Origin: Emticicia sp.
GTDB taxonomy: Bacteria > Bacteroidota > Bacteroidia > Cytophagales > Spirosomataceae
Assembly (NCBI GenBank): GCA_017495105.1
Contig: JAFEIL010000234.1
Coordinates: 1-54,393 of the forward strand
Length of the DNA: 54,393 nucleotides
Direction of reading: 5' to 3'
Each line of letters starts with the position of its first letter. Position 1 is the stretch's first letter. Position numbers and translations under genes: made by a program. The notes under the pieces were generated by a model, which had not been told where the DNA came from, ran no database searches, and worked only from the letters and a program-made list of their open reading frames with translations. Positions 1 through 7,506 of this stretch are shown here, one piece after another.

Positions 1-150
1 TCAGCAGTGACCGTCCTTATCAAAAACGAGAAGAAAGTTCTGAGCGTAAGCCATTTGGCGAAAGAAGCGACAGGAAACCTTTCAGCAGTGACCGTCCTTA
101 TCAAAAAAGAGAAGAAAGTTCTGACCGCAAGCCCTTTGGCGATAGGAAAG
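1..150 (+). repeat. 81-bp direct repeat inside rluB
   Basis: Bases 1-69 recur from 82 to about 150 with only a few substitutions, giving a period of 81 bp (27 codons). The repeat starts TCAGCAGTGACCGTCCTTAT in both copies. It encodes the repeated charged stretch of the RluB extension and may continue to the left of the window. Confidence 0.85.
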
Positions 151-1181
151 ATTCCGCTTCAAAATCTTTTGAAGATAAACCAAGGATTTTTTCTGACGAA
201 AAACCTGCACATCCTTTTAGAAAAAGAGATGACAGCGGCCGAGCAACATCAAACGACCGAAAAAATGCTTATTCGGCTGACAAACCTCGTTTTCAGAAAA
301 ACGAACCGCACAATAGAGATTTCAAGCCGAAAGATAAATTTGAGCCAAAAGAAAATCAAGCAACTTCTGGGCGTATAGAAGCTCCAAATTATGATACAGA
401 GCGTTTGAAAAGCAAACTTCCTGAGAAAGTTCAGAAAAAAGTTATAAAAGAAGAAAGTGAGTCGCCAAAAGATGGTTCGGTAAGACTAAATCGCTATATT
501 TCTAATGCAGGAGTAGCTTCTCGACGTGATGCCGACGAATTGATTGCATCAGGTCAAATTACTGTAAATGGTAAAGAAATTACAGAAATGGGCTATAAAG
601 TGAAGCCTACTGATGTAGTGAAATACGGCAAAAAAATATTGAGCCGTGAGAAACTAATGTATGTTTTATTGAACAAACCAAAAGATTTTATCACAACCAC
701 CGAAGACCCAGATGAGCGTAGAACGGTGATGGATTTAGTGAAAAATGCTTGTCCAGAACGTATTTATCCAGTAGGTCGCTTGGATAGAAACACAACAGGT
801 TTATTGCTTTTGACAAATGATGGAGAAGTTGCCGAAAAGCTTTCGCACCCATCAAATGAAATTAAGAAAATCTATCAAGTTGAGTTAGATAAACCTATCA
901 CCACCGAAGATTTTGAGACAATCGTAAATGGTATTGATTTGGAAGATGGTTTCATCAAACCCGATGAATTAGCACTTGTTACGCCCGATGCCGAAGTTGT
1001 AGGAATCAAGATTCATAGTGGTAAAAACCGCATCGTGCGTCGTATTTTTGAACACTTAGGATATGAAGTTTTGAAACTCGATCGTACCACTTACGCTGGT
1101 CTTGACAAAAAAGACCTTCCACGCGGAAAATGGCGTTTCTTGACCGAGAAAGAAGTAATTCGCTTGAAATATATGTTATAA
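3..1181 (+). CDS. rluB: RluB/RsuA-family rRNA pseudouridine synthase with repetitive N-terminal extension (5' partial)
   Basis: Isomerises a specific uridine in rRNA, probably of the large subunit, to pseudouridine. The frame is open from the first bases of the window, so the true start lies upstream. About the first 150 visible residues are charged and low in complexity (Arg, Lys, Glu, Asp, Ser, Pro), with motifs such as DRPYQKREES and RKPFGDRK repeated at a 27-residue period. An S4 RNA-binding domain follows (about bases 480-620, VRLNRYISNAGVASRRDADE), then the catalytic domain with YPVGRLDRNTTGLLLLTNDG; the catalytic Asp codon is at 783. An ATG at 405 would give a 258-residue protein with only the usual domains, but the in-frame extension has clear protein-coding character and joins without a break. 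The family assignment is firm; RluB rather than another RsuA-type enzyme is inferred. Confidence 0.88.
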   Translation, partial: SSDRPYQKREESSERKPFGERSDRKPFSSDRPYQKREESSDRKPFGDRKDSASKSFEDKPRIFSDEKPAHPFRKRDDSGRATSNDRKNAYSADKPRFQKNEPHNRDFKPKDKFEPKENQATSGRIEAPNYDTERLKSKLPEKVQKKVIKEESESPKDGSVRLNRYISNAGVASRRDADELIASGQITVNGKEITEMGYKVKPTDVVKYGKKILSREKLMYVLLNKPKDFITTTEDPDERRTVMDLVKNACPERIYPVGRLDRNTTGLLLLTNDGEVAEKLSHPSNEIKKIYQVELDKPITTEDFETIVNGIDLEDGFIKPDELALVTPDAEVVGIKIHSGKNRIVRRIFEHLGYEVLKLDRTTYAGLDKKDLPRGKWRFLTEKEVIRLKYML

Positions 1182-1231
1182 AATAGTCGATAAAATAATC
1201 AAGTGACGGCAAAATGGTCAAACATGAACAG

Positions 1232-1250
1232 CCTAGAATATAATTCTAGG
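1232..1250. repeat. Short perfect inverted repeat after rluB
   Basis: CCTAGAATATAATTCTAGG forms an 8-bp stem with a 3-base loop. It has no T-tract. It could be an operator or a 3' stabilising hairpin; the function is unknown. Confidence 0.5.
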
Positions 1251-1297
1251 AAATAATGAAAGGTTTGATTAAGAAACTAATGGTGTCGAACATTCAC

Positions 1298-1334
1298 AAC
1301 CCTCTGAGATTTTCTCAAAGGGTTTGTTTTTTTT
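1298..1334 (+). terminator. Rho-independent terminator downstream of rluB
   Basis: AACCCTCTGAGA and TCTCAAAGGGTT form a stem of about 12 bp with a short loop, followed by GTTTTTTTT. It lies about 120 bp after the rluB stop codon. Confidence 0.8.
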
Positions 1335-1443
1335 CGTGCCTAAAATTATCTGTTTCATGCTGAAAAAAAAGATACTTCACCAGAACAAACGTATAGTTAT
1401 AGACTTATAAGCCATTTGTCATAGCCCTAACAACAAAATTTAT

Positions 1444-1451
1444 TATCTTTG
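1444..1451 (+). promoter_or_regulatory. Bacteroidota -7 box upstream of comA
   Basis: TATCTTTG matches the Bacteroidota -7 consensus TANNTTTG and lies 30 bp before the comA start. The nearest TTTG (1415-1418) is 25 bp upstream, longer than the usual spacing, so only the -7 element is well supported. Confidence 0.45.
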
Positions 1452-1481
1452 CCCTTGATTCAAAAAACAAGATAAAAGTAA

Positions 1482-2309
1482 ATGATGAATTATAGTTTAA
1501 ATCATGTACCGAAACGTACAGCGAAACCACGTGAGTCTGGCCTAACGATGGTAATGGATAAAGGTCTCAGCATCAGAGAAGTAGAAGATATGTTGGATGT
1601 TTCGGCACCGCATATAGACATTGTAAAACTTGGCTGGGCAACTTCATTTGTAACTCCAAATCTAAAAGATAAAGTAAAAGTATATCAAGATGCAGGCATT
1701 CCGCTTTATTTTGGCGGAACACTCTTCGAAGCATTTGTAGCCCGTGACCAATTTGAAGATTATTTAAGAGTTTTAGATCAATATAAACTCGAACACGCCG
1801 AAGTTTCTGACGGCTCGATTGAAATTCCGAGCGATGAAAAATGCGAGTATATTCGTCGTTTGGCTACTCGTGTTAAAGTGCTTTCGGAAGTAGGTTCAAA
1901 AGATGCCGAAAAGATTTTTGCTCCCTACAAATGGATTGAAATGATGCAGTCAGAACTTGATGCTGGTGCTTGGAAAGTAATCGGTGAAGCCCGTGAAGGC
2001 GGAAATGTTGGTCTTTTTCGTAGCAGTGGCGAAGTGCGTCAAGGTTTGGTTGATGAAATTATTCATGCGATTCCTGCTGAAAAAATTATTTGGGAAGCTC
2101 CTCAAAAATCTCAACAAGTTTATTTTGTTAAATTAGTAGGAACAAACGTAAACCTCGGAAATATCGCACCTAACGAAGTAATTCCGCTAGAAACTATTCG
2201 TTTGGGCTTACGTGGTGATACTTTTGCTCACTTTTTACCAGAAAAAACTAAAAAACGTTTCAAACTCGGCAAATATAGCGGCGATAAGCGTATTACGCAG
2301 GAGGAGTGA
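1482..2309 (+). CDS. comA: Phosphosulfolactate synthase (ComA family)
   Basis: The family adds sulfite to phosphoenolpyruvate to give (2R)-phospho-3-sulfolactate. At 275 residues the length is normal for the family, and the barrel motifs are present: LTMVMDKGLS near residue 22, IDIVKLGWATSF near 46, LYFGGTLFEAF, EVSDGSIEI, VLSEVGSK and IIWEAPQKSQQVYF. Two ATG codons are adjacent (1482 and 1485) and the sequence does not decide between them. It stands alone behind a terminator and its own -7 box; ComB and ComC are not nearby. Bacteroidota do not make coenzyme M by the archaeal route, so a role in sulfolactate or cysteate supply for sulfonolipids is possible, but this is inference. Confidence 0.88.
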   Translation: MMNYSLNHVPKRTAKPRESGLTMVMDKGLSIREVEDMLDVSAPHIDIVKLGWATSFVTPNLKDKVKVYQDAGIPLYFGGTLFEAFVARDQFEDYLRVLDQYKLEHAEVSDGSIEIPSDEKCEYIRRLATRVKVLSEVGSKDAEKIFAPYKWIEMMQSELDAGAWKVIGEAREGGNVGLFRSSGEVRQGLVDEIIHAIPAEKIIWEAPQKSQQVYFVKLVGTNVNLGNIAPNEVIPLETIRLGLRGDTFAHFLPEKTKKRFKLGKYSGDKRITQEE

Positions 2310-2313
2310 TATT

Positions 2314-2441
2314 TAATTGAGAATTGAGAATGTAGAATTAAGAATTGTTAAAAATATAATCTTAATTGCTATGATGAAATGTTCTATATTCTCAATTTTG
2401 CTCATTCTACATTCTTAATTCTTAATTCTACATTCTTAATT
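2314..2441. repeat. AT-rich inverted repeat between comA and dedA
   Basis: The left arm (about 2314-2346, AATTGAGAATGTAGAATTAA and neighbours) is complemented by the right arm (about 2389-2441), which is built from copies of ATTCTACATTCTTAATT. It is an imperfect foldback of roughly 130 bp made of near-repeats of a single octamer-like unit. Translating the right arm creates a false N-terminal extension of the next ORF. Confidence 0.65.
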
Positions 2442-2447
2442 ATTGCA

Positions 2448-3092
2448 ATGCAGTTCATACATTTTATTTTAGATTTTTTAAAAGACCCATTGACTACGCT
2501 TCAATGGTTTTTGGCCGAATACGATACGCTTACTTATGCTATCTTGTTTCTAATTATTTTTGTAGAAACAGGCTTTATTATCATGCCACTTTTGCCAGGC
2601 GATTCGTTGCTTTTTGCGGTGGGTTTGTTGGCTTCTACTACTGGTAAACTCGATATTGCTTTTGTGATTCCGTTATTAATTGTTGCCGCACTTTTGGGCG
2701 ATAATGTCAATTATTTAGTCGGAAAGAACTTTAGTAATTTTATCAAATCTCGTGATAAAATACTTTTCTTGAAGAGAGAATACATCACAAAAACAGAAGA
2801 GTTTTACGAAAAAAACGGTGGAAAAGCTGTTATTATTGCTCGTTTTATGCCAATTATTCGTACAATCGCTCCATTTGTGGCCGGTGCGGGTAGCATGAAA
2901 TACGGTAAATATATTGCGTTTTGTGTGTTAGGTGCGGTTTTGTGGGTAACGAGTATTACACTTTTAGGCTATTTTCTTGGTTCAAACGAATGGGTAAAAC
3001 ACAATTTCGAGAAAGTAGTTTTAGGAATTGTTTTCATCTCAATTTTACCAATGATTATTGGAATATTGAAAGCAAAGTTTGCTAAATCATGA
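2448..3092 (+). CDS. DedA-family (SNARE-associated) membrane protein
   Basis: Polytopic inner-membrane protein of 214 residues. DedA proteins are linked to lipid scrambling and undecaprenyl-phosphate recycling, and to proton-motive-force homeostasis. Family signatures visible: the acidic residue and proline-rich re-entrant segment VETGFIIMPLLPGDSLLF (about 39-56), GDNVNYLVGK (about 84-93) and ARFMPIIRTIAPFVAGAGSM (about 130-149), with several hydrophobic segments around them. I chose ATG 2448. The open frame reaches 2379, but those 23 codons are the translated arm of the intergenic inverted repeat. A terminator follows. Confidence 0.88.
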   Translation: MQFIHFILDFLKDPLTTLQWFLAEYDTLTYAILFLIIFVETGFIIMPLLPGDSLLFAVGLLASTTGKLDIAFVIPLLIVAALLGDNVNYLVGKNFSNFIKSRDKILFLKREYITKTEEFYEKNGGKAVIIARFMPIIRTIAPFVAGAGSMKYGKYIAFCVLGAVLWVTSITLLGYFLGSNEWVKHNFEKVVLGIVFISILPMIIGILKAKFAKS

Positions 3093-3120
3093 TGATGAAA
3101 TCTTTATAGTTTTAATTATT

Positions 3121-3150
3121 CCGCCAGCTCAAACTGGCGGATTTATTTTC
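3121..3150 (+). terminator. Terminator after dedA
   Basis: CCGCCAG and CTGGCGG flank a 6-base loop and are followed by ATTTATTTTCC. The T-tract is interrupted but the GC-rich stem is perfect. Confidence 0.6.
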
Positions 3151-3161
3151 CTATTTTTACC

Positions 3162-3905
3162 ATGAATGCCTACGCCCTAATTGGATACCCGCTCGGACAC
3201 TCGTTTTCAAAAAAATATTTTACCGAAAAATTTGAGAAAATGGGTCTTTCTAGAACTCATGAATATAAACTTTTTGAGTTGCCTGATATTCAAGAGCTTC
3301 CTCAATTATTAAAAAATGAGCCGAATCTGAAAGGATTGAATGTAACAATACCACACAAACAGGCGGTAATGCCCTTTTTAGATGGCCTTGATGCTTCTGC
3401 CGAAAAAGTTGGAGCGGTGAATGTCATTAAATTCATGGAAGATGGTCGCTTAATCGGCTATAATTCAGATTATTACGGTTTCAAAACCTCACTTGAAGAT
3501 TTCCTTTCCGAAGGTAATATTCCATCAATCAAAGCACTCGTTTTAGGCAATGGTGGAGCAGGAAAAGCAGTTGTGGCGGCACTGAAAGATTTAGGAATTG
3601 ACTATAAAACTGTTTCCCGAACCAAATCAGAAGAAAACATTTCTTATGATGAAATACCGAGTTTAATAGCTGATTATCAATTGATTATCAACTGTTCTCC
3701 CGTCGGAACTTACCCGAAATCTGAGCAATGTCCTGATATTCCTTATGAATCTTTGACCGAAAATTATTTTCTTTATGATTTAGTCTATAATCCACTCGAA
3801 ACATTATTTTTGCAGAAAGGGAAAGAAAAAGGAGCAAAAATACATAATGGCCTACCGATGCTTCACTTACAGGCCGAGAAAGCTTGGGAGATTTGGCATT
3901 CGTAA
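3162..3905 (+). CDS. aroE: Shikimate dehydrogenase
   Basis: NADPH-dependent reduction of 3-dehydroshikimate to shikimate in the aromatic amino acid pathway. It is 247 residues long, normal for bacterial AroE. The substrate domain shows YPLGHSFSKKYF (9-20), GLNVTIPHKQAV with the catalytic Lys at 66, and GYNSDYYGF with the partner Asp at 103. The Rossmann motif LVLGNGGAGKAV lies near 127-138, and INCSPVGTYP is also present. ATG 3162 follows the dedA terminator closely. No other aro gene is adjacent. Confidence 0.93.
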   Translation: MNAYALIGYPLGHSFSKKYFTEKFEKMGLSRTHEYKLFELPDIQELPQLLKNEPNLKGLNVTIPHKQAVMPFLDGLDASAEKVGAVNVIKFMEDGRLIGYNSDYYGFKTSLEDFLSEGNIPSIKALVLGNGGAGKAVVAALKDLGIDYKTVSRTKSEENISYDEIPSLIADYQLIINCSPVGTYPKSEQCPDIPYESLTENYFLYDLVYNPLETLFLQKGKEKGAKIHNGLPMLHLQAEKAWEIWHS

Positions 3906-3935
3906 ATTAAAGTAAGTCTTCGCTTGAAGTTTTAT

Positions 3936-3943
3936 TAACTTTG
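3936..3943 (+). promoter_or_regulatory. -7 box before the ferredoxin-like gene
   Basis: TAACTTTG fits TANNTTTG and lies 34 bp upstream of the ATG at 3978. No good TTTG element lies at the expected distance. Confidence 0.4.
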
Positions 3944-3977
3944 TTGTCATACAATCAAACATTATAAAAATTAAAAA

Positions 3978-4295
3978 ATGAAATTCAAAAAGCACGTATT
4001 TGTTTGTACAAATGATAAAGACGCACCAAAAAAATGTTGTGGAAGTGAAAGAGGTATGGCTTTGGTCGATGCCTTCAAAGAAGAATTAAAAGAATGTAAT
4101 TTATTGACTGAAATCAGAGCTCAAAAAACTGGTTGTTTAGATACTTGCGGAATGGGACCATCGGTAGTGGTTTATCCAGAGGGTGTGTGGTACGGAAACG
4201 TGCAGCTTTCAGACATTAAAGAAATCGTGGAAAGCCATTTAGTAAACGACCAACCTGTTGAGCGTTTACAATTAAAATTTGCTCCAAAAGCATAA
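3978..4295 (+). CDS. Thioredoxin-fold (2Fe-2S) ferredoxin domain protein
   Basis: Small cytoplasmic protein of 105 residues. The start HVFVCTND resembles the thioredoxin-like ferredoxins (the NuoE C-terminal type), and the cysteines expected to hold a [2Fe-2S] cluster are visible: Cys10, Cys20/21 (KKCCGS), and a later pair in TGCLDTCGMGPSVVVYPEG. It probably carries electrons, but its partner cannot be inferred. Only 4 bp separate its stop codon from the following HAD phosphatase gene, so the two are probably co-transcribed. Confidence 0.85.
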   Translation: MKFKKHVFVCTNDKDAPKKCCGSERGMALVDAFKEELKECNLLTEIRAQKTGCLDTCGMGPSVVVYPEGVWYGNVQLSDIKEIVESHLVNDQPVERLQLKFAPKA

Positions 4296-4299
4296 TTTT

Positions 4300-4998
4300 A
4301 TGGCTTACAAACACCTATTTTTCGACCTTGACCATACGCTCTGGGATTTTGAACGAAACTCGGCTGAATGTTTGGCTGATATTTATGAAATTTTCGACTT
4401 TAAAGGTCTGAATATTAGCAGTTTAGAAACATTTCAACAGGAGTTTTCAGTTGTAAATAAGTATCATTGGAGTTTGCTCGAAAAAAACTTGATAACCCAT
4501 GAAGACCTTCGTCGTCGTCGTTTTCAAGAAACGCTCGAAAACCTTGGTGTAAAAGACCTTAAACAATCGTTTGGTTTAGAAATCAACGAATATTTTCTCG
4601 AACTTTTGCCCAAAAAGGCACATTTGATTGAAGGAGCATTTGATGTGTTAGAGTATCTTTTACCCAAATACGAATTGCATATTATAAGCAATGGTTGGCA
4701 GGATATTCAAGTAAACAAAATGAAAAGTTCTGAAATACATCATTATTTTGGAGAAATAATAACCAACGAATTGGCTGGAACTCGTAAACCCGACCGCCGA
4801 ATTTTTGATTATGCCATTGATGTCACAAAAGCTGATTTGGCCGAAAGTTTAATGATTGGCGATAATTACGAAGCCGATATTTTGGGAGCAATCAATGCCA
4901 ATATGGACACTGTTTTTTATAACCCTGATAATATTCCGACGGGTCAGAAACCTACTTTTGATATAAAGAAATTGGTTGAATTGAAAGAGATTTTGTGA
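4300..4998 (+). CDS. yjjG: YjjG-family HAD nucleotidase
   Basis: HAD-superfamily phosphatase of 232 residues, matching the noncanonical pyrimidine nucleotidase (YjjG) family that removes phosphate from damaged or unusual dUMP-like nucleotides. Motif I is FFDLDHTLWDFERN (nucleophile Asp9, acid/base Asp11), motif II is IISNGW, motif III is the Lys in TRKPDRRIF, and motif IV is MIGDNYEADI. I chose ATG 4300; a frame open from 4279 would overlap the preceding gene and add residues not seen in the family. The specific substrate is inferred from family resemblance only. Confidence 0.87.
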   Translation: MAYKHLFFDLDHTLWDFERNSAECLADIYEIFDFKGLNISSLETFQQEFSVVNKYHWSLLEKNLITHEDLRRRRFQETLENLGVKDLKQSFGLEINEYFLELLPKKAHLIEGAFDVLEYLLPKYELHIISNGWQDIQVNKMKSSEIHHYFGEIITNELAGTRKPDRRIFDYAIDVTKADLAESLMIGDNYEADILGAINANMDTVFYNPDNIPTGQKPTFDIKKLVELKEIL

Positions 4999-5003
4999 AA
5001 TTG

Positions 5004-5028
5004 TAGGACAAGCTGGAAGCTTGTCCTA
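5004..5028. repeat. Perfect hairpin after yjjG (dispersed palindrome family)
   Basis: TAGGACAAGCT and AGCTTGTCCTA form an 11-bp stem with a 3-base loop (GGA). It belongs to the same style of element as those at 23734 and 27775 (TAGGACAGGTT...AACCTGTC). Its position just after a stop codon suggests a 3'-end or terminator role. Confidence 0.6.
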
Positions 5029-5043
5029 TTAAATTTATAAACA

Positions 5044-5498
5044 ATGAAAATCGAATACGACGCCATCATCCATAAAGATGAAGAACATAATGGTTCTTAC
5101 TGCGATATTCCTTTTAATGTTCTCGAAACTTTTGGGAAGAAAAGAGTAAAAATCAAAGCCCTCATTGATGCCGTTGAATACCGTGGGCTACTTACACCAA
5201 TGGGCGGCAAATACGGACTTTTTATGAATAAAGAAGTGCGTGATAAAGTAGGCAAAACCTACGGCGAAACTGTGCATATTTCTATCGAAGAAGATACTGA
5301 GCCAAGAGTGGTTGAAATACCACAAGATTTGCTCGAAGCAATGTTGGCTGCCGATGTAAACCATTCTTCGACAGCCTGTCTTTCACGCACCAAAAAGAAT
5401 ATGCTCAATGGATTTTGGATGCTAAGAAGGAAGAAACTCGCCAAAATCGAATAGTAAAAGCCATCGAAATGATGCAGAATAAAATCAAAACCAGATAA
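5044..5498 (+). pseudogene. DUF1905/YdeI-like protein, frameshifted
   Basis: The first frame (5044-5454) reads as a DUF1905 domain (about residues 1-80, ending in GETVHISIEED) followed by the start of the YdeI/OmpD-associated helix (PQDLLEAMLAAD). After codon 106 (AAC at 5359) the frame turns into unrelated sequence. Reading on from 5364 in the shifted frame gives FFDSLSFTHQKEYAQWILDA and then KKEETRQNRIVKAIEMMQNK, which is the family's expected C-terminus, ending in a stop at 5496-5498. A single missing base near 5362 explains this. It is either a real mutation or a sequence error; with the base restored the protein would be about 151 residues. The family's function is poorly known. Confidence 0.8.
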
Positions 5499-5509
5499 TT
5501 TTAGATTTC

Positions 5510-5992
5510 ATGCAAGCTACCGCCCAAAATTTACGCCAAACCCTCGACCATGTAATGCCGTTTTTACGTGCTATTACTGACGAAGAAGCAAGTATTAAGC
5601 CTTTACCCCATAAATGGTCGAAGAAGGAAATTTTAGGGCATTTGATAGATTCAGCTTGTAATAATCAACAGAAATTCGTCAGAATGATGGCACAACCGCA
5701 CCTTGATTTTGTGGGTTACGCTCAAGATTTTTGGGTAAGTGAGCAGCACTATAATCAAGCATCTTGGCAAGACGTAGTTAGTTTGTGGTATGCTTATAAT
5801 CAACACATTGCCCACATCATTGAATTTGTAAATCCTGATTTTCTACAAAATACAATTACCATAAATGGCATTGGGCTTTTCAAACTCGCATTTATCATGC
5901 AAGATTATGCCGAGCACTTAAAACACCACTTAAAAGCTATTCTGCCCGAAATTGGCTTAGAAAGTACATTCTCAAATGTTTATAGTGCCTAA
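5510..5992 (+). CDS. DinB-superfamily protein
   Basis: 160-residue four-helix DinB/YfiT-type protein. These usually bind a divalent metal through three histidines and some act as thiol transferases. KEILGHLIDSACNNQQKF supplies the first His (about residue 46) and DYAEHLKHHLKAIL the later pair. It starts 12 bp after the end of the frameshifted DUF1905 frame and may be co-transcribed with it. Its substrate is unknown. Confidence 0.82.
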   Translation: MQATAQNLRQTLDHVMPFLRAITDEEASIKPLPHKWSKKEILGHLIDSACNNQQKFVRMMAQPHLDFVGYAQDFWVSEQHYNQASWQDVVSLWYAYNQHIAHIIEFVNPDFLQNTITINGIGLFKLAFIMQDYAEHLKHHLKAILPEIGLESTFSNVYSA

Positions 5993-6001
5993 TCTATGTG
6001 G

Positions 6002-6064
6002 AACGAAACTCCAGTTTCGTTTGAAAATGAGCGAAATAAAGCTTTTTATAACTCTATTTCGCTC
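6002..6064. terminator. Double hairpin between convergent genes
   Basis: Two perfect hairpins fill the gap between the DinB and FMN-reductase genes: AACGAAACT/AGTTTCGTT (6002-6021) and GAGCGAAATA/TATTTCGCTC (6029-6064). They probably end transcription from both sides, although T-tracts are weak. Confidence 0.5.
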
Positions 6065-6073
6065 AAAATATAT

Positions 6074-6616
6074 TTACTTCACCAAACTTTCGGCCAACCA
6101 CAAATATTCCTTCACAAAAACCTCTACCTGTTTTTGGAACGATTCATCCAATAAATTTCCTTCGGCATCAAATTTCTTATCAACCAATGGCGTAATAAGC
6201 ATTTGCGGTGAAGCGATTCCGAAAAGAGCAGCAACCAATAGCTGCATTTGTTGGCTTGCACGCATTCCGCCCATTGCTCCAACCGAAGCCGTCACGATTC
6301 CAAAAGGCTTGTGGATTTGTTTTGGAAAATGGTCGAGTAGATTCTTCATCGCAGGCGAATAACTTCCGTTAAATTCGGGTGTAACCAAAATAAAAGCATC
6401 AGCAGGAAATATTCTTTCTCCCAAATGTTTCCATTCTTCGGGAACTGCTTCGAGCGAAGTCCATACTTTCTGAATTGCAGGAAGTGGAAAATCTCTTACA
6501 TCCAATAAATTCACTTCGTGTGTGGTTGTTTCTGACAAAAATTTGTGTAAAAATTTCGCAACTCTTACCGTTACGCTTTCGTGGCGGGGGCTTCCCGAAA
6601 TAATTTCAATTTTCAT
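6074..6616 (-). CDS. NAD(P)H-dependent FMN reductase
   Basis: Flavodoxin-fold reductase of 180 residues that uses NAD(P)H to reduce FMN or small quinone-like acceptors. The phosphate-binding loop IISGSPRHES is at the N-terminus, and the flavin-site motif TPEFNGSYSPAMKNLLDHF lies near residues 80-98. It is followed by IVTASVGAMGGMRASQQMQL. The next gene upstream on this strand is the pirin; the gap is 39 bp, so they probably form an operon with a redox or detoxification theme. Confidence 0.87.
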   Translation of the reverse strand: MKIEIISGSPRHESVTVRVAKFLHKFLSETTTHEVNLLDVRDFPLPAIQKVWTSLEAVPEEWKHLGERIFPADAFILVTPEFNGSYSPAMKNLLDHFPKQIHKPFGIVTASVGAMGGMRASQQMQLLVAALFGIASPQMLITPLVDKKFDAEGNLLDESFQKQVEVFVKEYLWLAESLVK

Positions 6617-6655
6617 AAACGCCTTATTATCAATAATATTTGATTACTAAATTAA

Positions 6656-7372
6656 TCAGAAGTTCATCGGAATATCCATCAATAAAACTTCGGCATCGCT
6701 ACTTGTTTTGATTTGTATTGCCTCGGTTTCGCTTACACCCAAAGCATCTCTGCGACCTAATTTTTGACCATTTATTTCAATTTCTCCTTCTAAAACAAAG
6801 GCATAAACACCGTTTCCTTGACGTTTGACTTCATAAGAGGTCTCTGTTCCTAAATCGAGATTTCCAAGTGAAAACCAGGCATCTTGATTGATTCCTACGC
6901 CACCATCATTCGATTCAAGAGGAGAAACCACTATCTGAAATTTATTTTTACGTTCTTCAATCGTAAACTCTTGTTGGTCATAGCGTGGTTCAATATTTTT
7001 GTGTTTCGGAAACACCCAAATCTGTAAAAACTTTACCGCTTTGCCATGATTTTTATTTTTTTCGGAGTGATAAATCCCCGTTCCAGCCGACATGATTTGC
7101 ACTTCACCTTTTTTGATGATAGCAGTATTGCCCATGCTGTCTTTATGCTCTAAATCACCCGAAAGCGGAATCGAGATGATTTCCATATTATCGTGTGGGT
7201 GCGTACCAAAGCCCATTCCGCCCGAAACTGTATCATCGTTTAAGACTCTTAAAGCACCAAAATGAATTTTGTTTGGGTCTTGAAAACCAGCAAAACTAAA
7301 AGAATGATAGCTATTGAGCCAACCATGATTGGCGTGTCCACGTTCATTGGCGTTGTGAAATATCGTTTTCAT
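6656..7372 (-). CDS. Pirin-family protein (YhhW-like)
   Basis: Bicupin of 238 residues. Pirins of this type bind a metal and some show quercetin 2,3-dioxygenase activity. The metal site is visible as THPHDNMEII and YHSEKN, matching the His, His, His, Glu set known from YhhW. The N-terminal signature HANHGWLNSYHSFSFAGF is clear. I chose ATG 7372; the longer frame to 7420 adds a sequence unlike any pirin. It lies upstream of the FMN reductase gene on the same strand. Confidence 0.87.
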   Translation of the reverse strand: MKTIFHNANERGHANHGWLNSYHSFSFAGFQDPNKIHFGALRVLNDDTVSGGMGFGTHPHDNMEIISIPLSGDLEHKDSMGNTAIIKKGEVQIMSAGTGIYHSEKNKNHGKAVKFLQIWVFPKHKNIEPRYDQQEFTIEERKNKFQIVVSPLESNDGGVGINQDAWFSLGNLDLGTETSYEVKRQGNGVYAFVLEGEIEINGQKLGRRDALGVSETEAIQIKTSSDAEVLLMDIPMNF

Positions 7373-7506
7373 AAATAAAAATACTTTTACATTTAATGTA
7401 TATACATATTTAATTTTCAATTAGTTCGCTCTTGATTAATGAATAATTGAAAAATGACAGGTGAATACTATAACCTATTGATAATTAGCTGTTTGAGTCT
7501 TTCGAT

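Noticed and set aside
7-378. 123-codon plus-strand ORF at the window start
   Set aside because: It is a shadow of the repetitive RluB extension, which is open in frame 3 and joins the S4 domain; the shadow frame has no family resemblance.
2379-2447. Longer N-terminus of the DedA protein
   Set aside because: These codons translate the arm of an intergenic inverted repeat (ILNSTFLI-type residues); the family starts at about ATG 2448.
5044-5454. Intact 136-residue DUF1905 protein
   Set aside because: The last 30 residues of that frame are unlike the family, while the shifted frame supplies the expected C-terminus.
5976-6362. 128-codon plus-strand ORF
   Set aside because: It runs antisense to the FMN reductase gene, which has clear family motifs.
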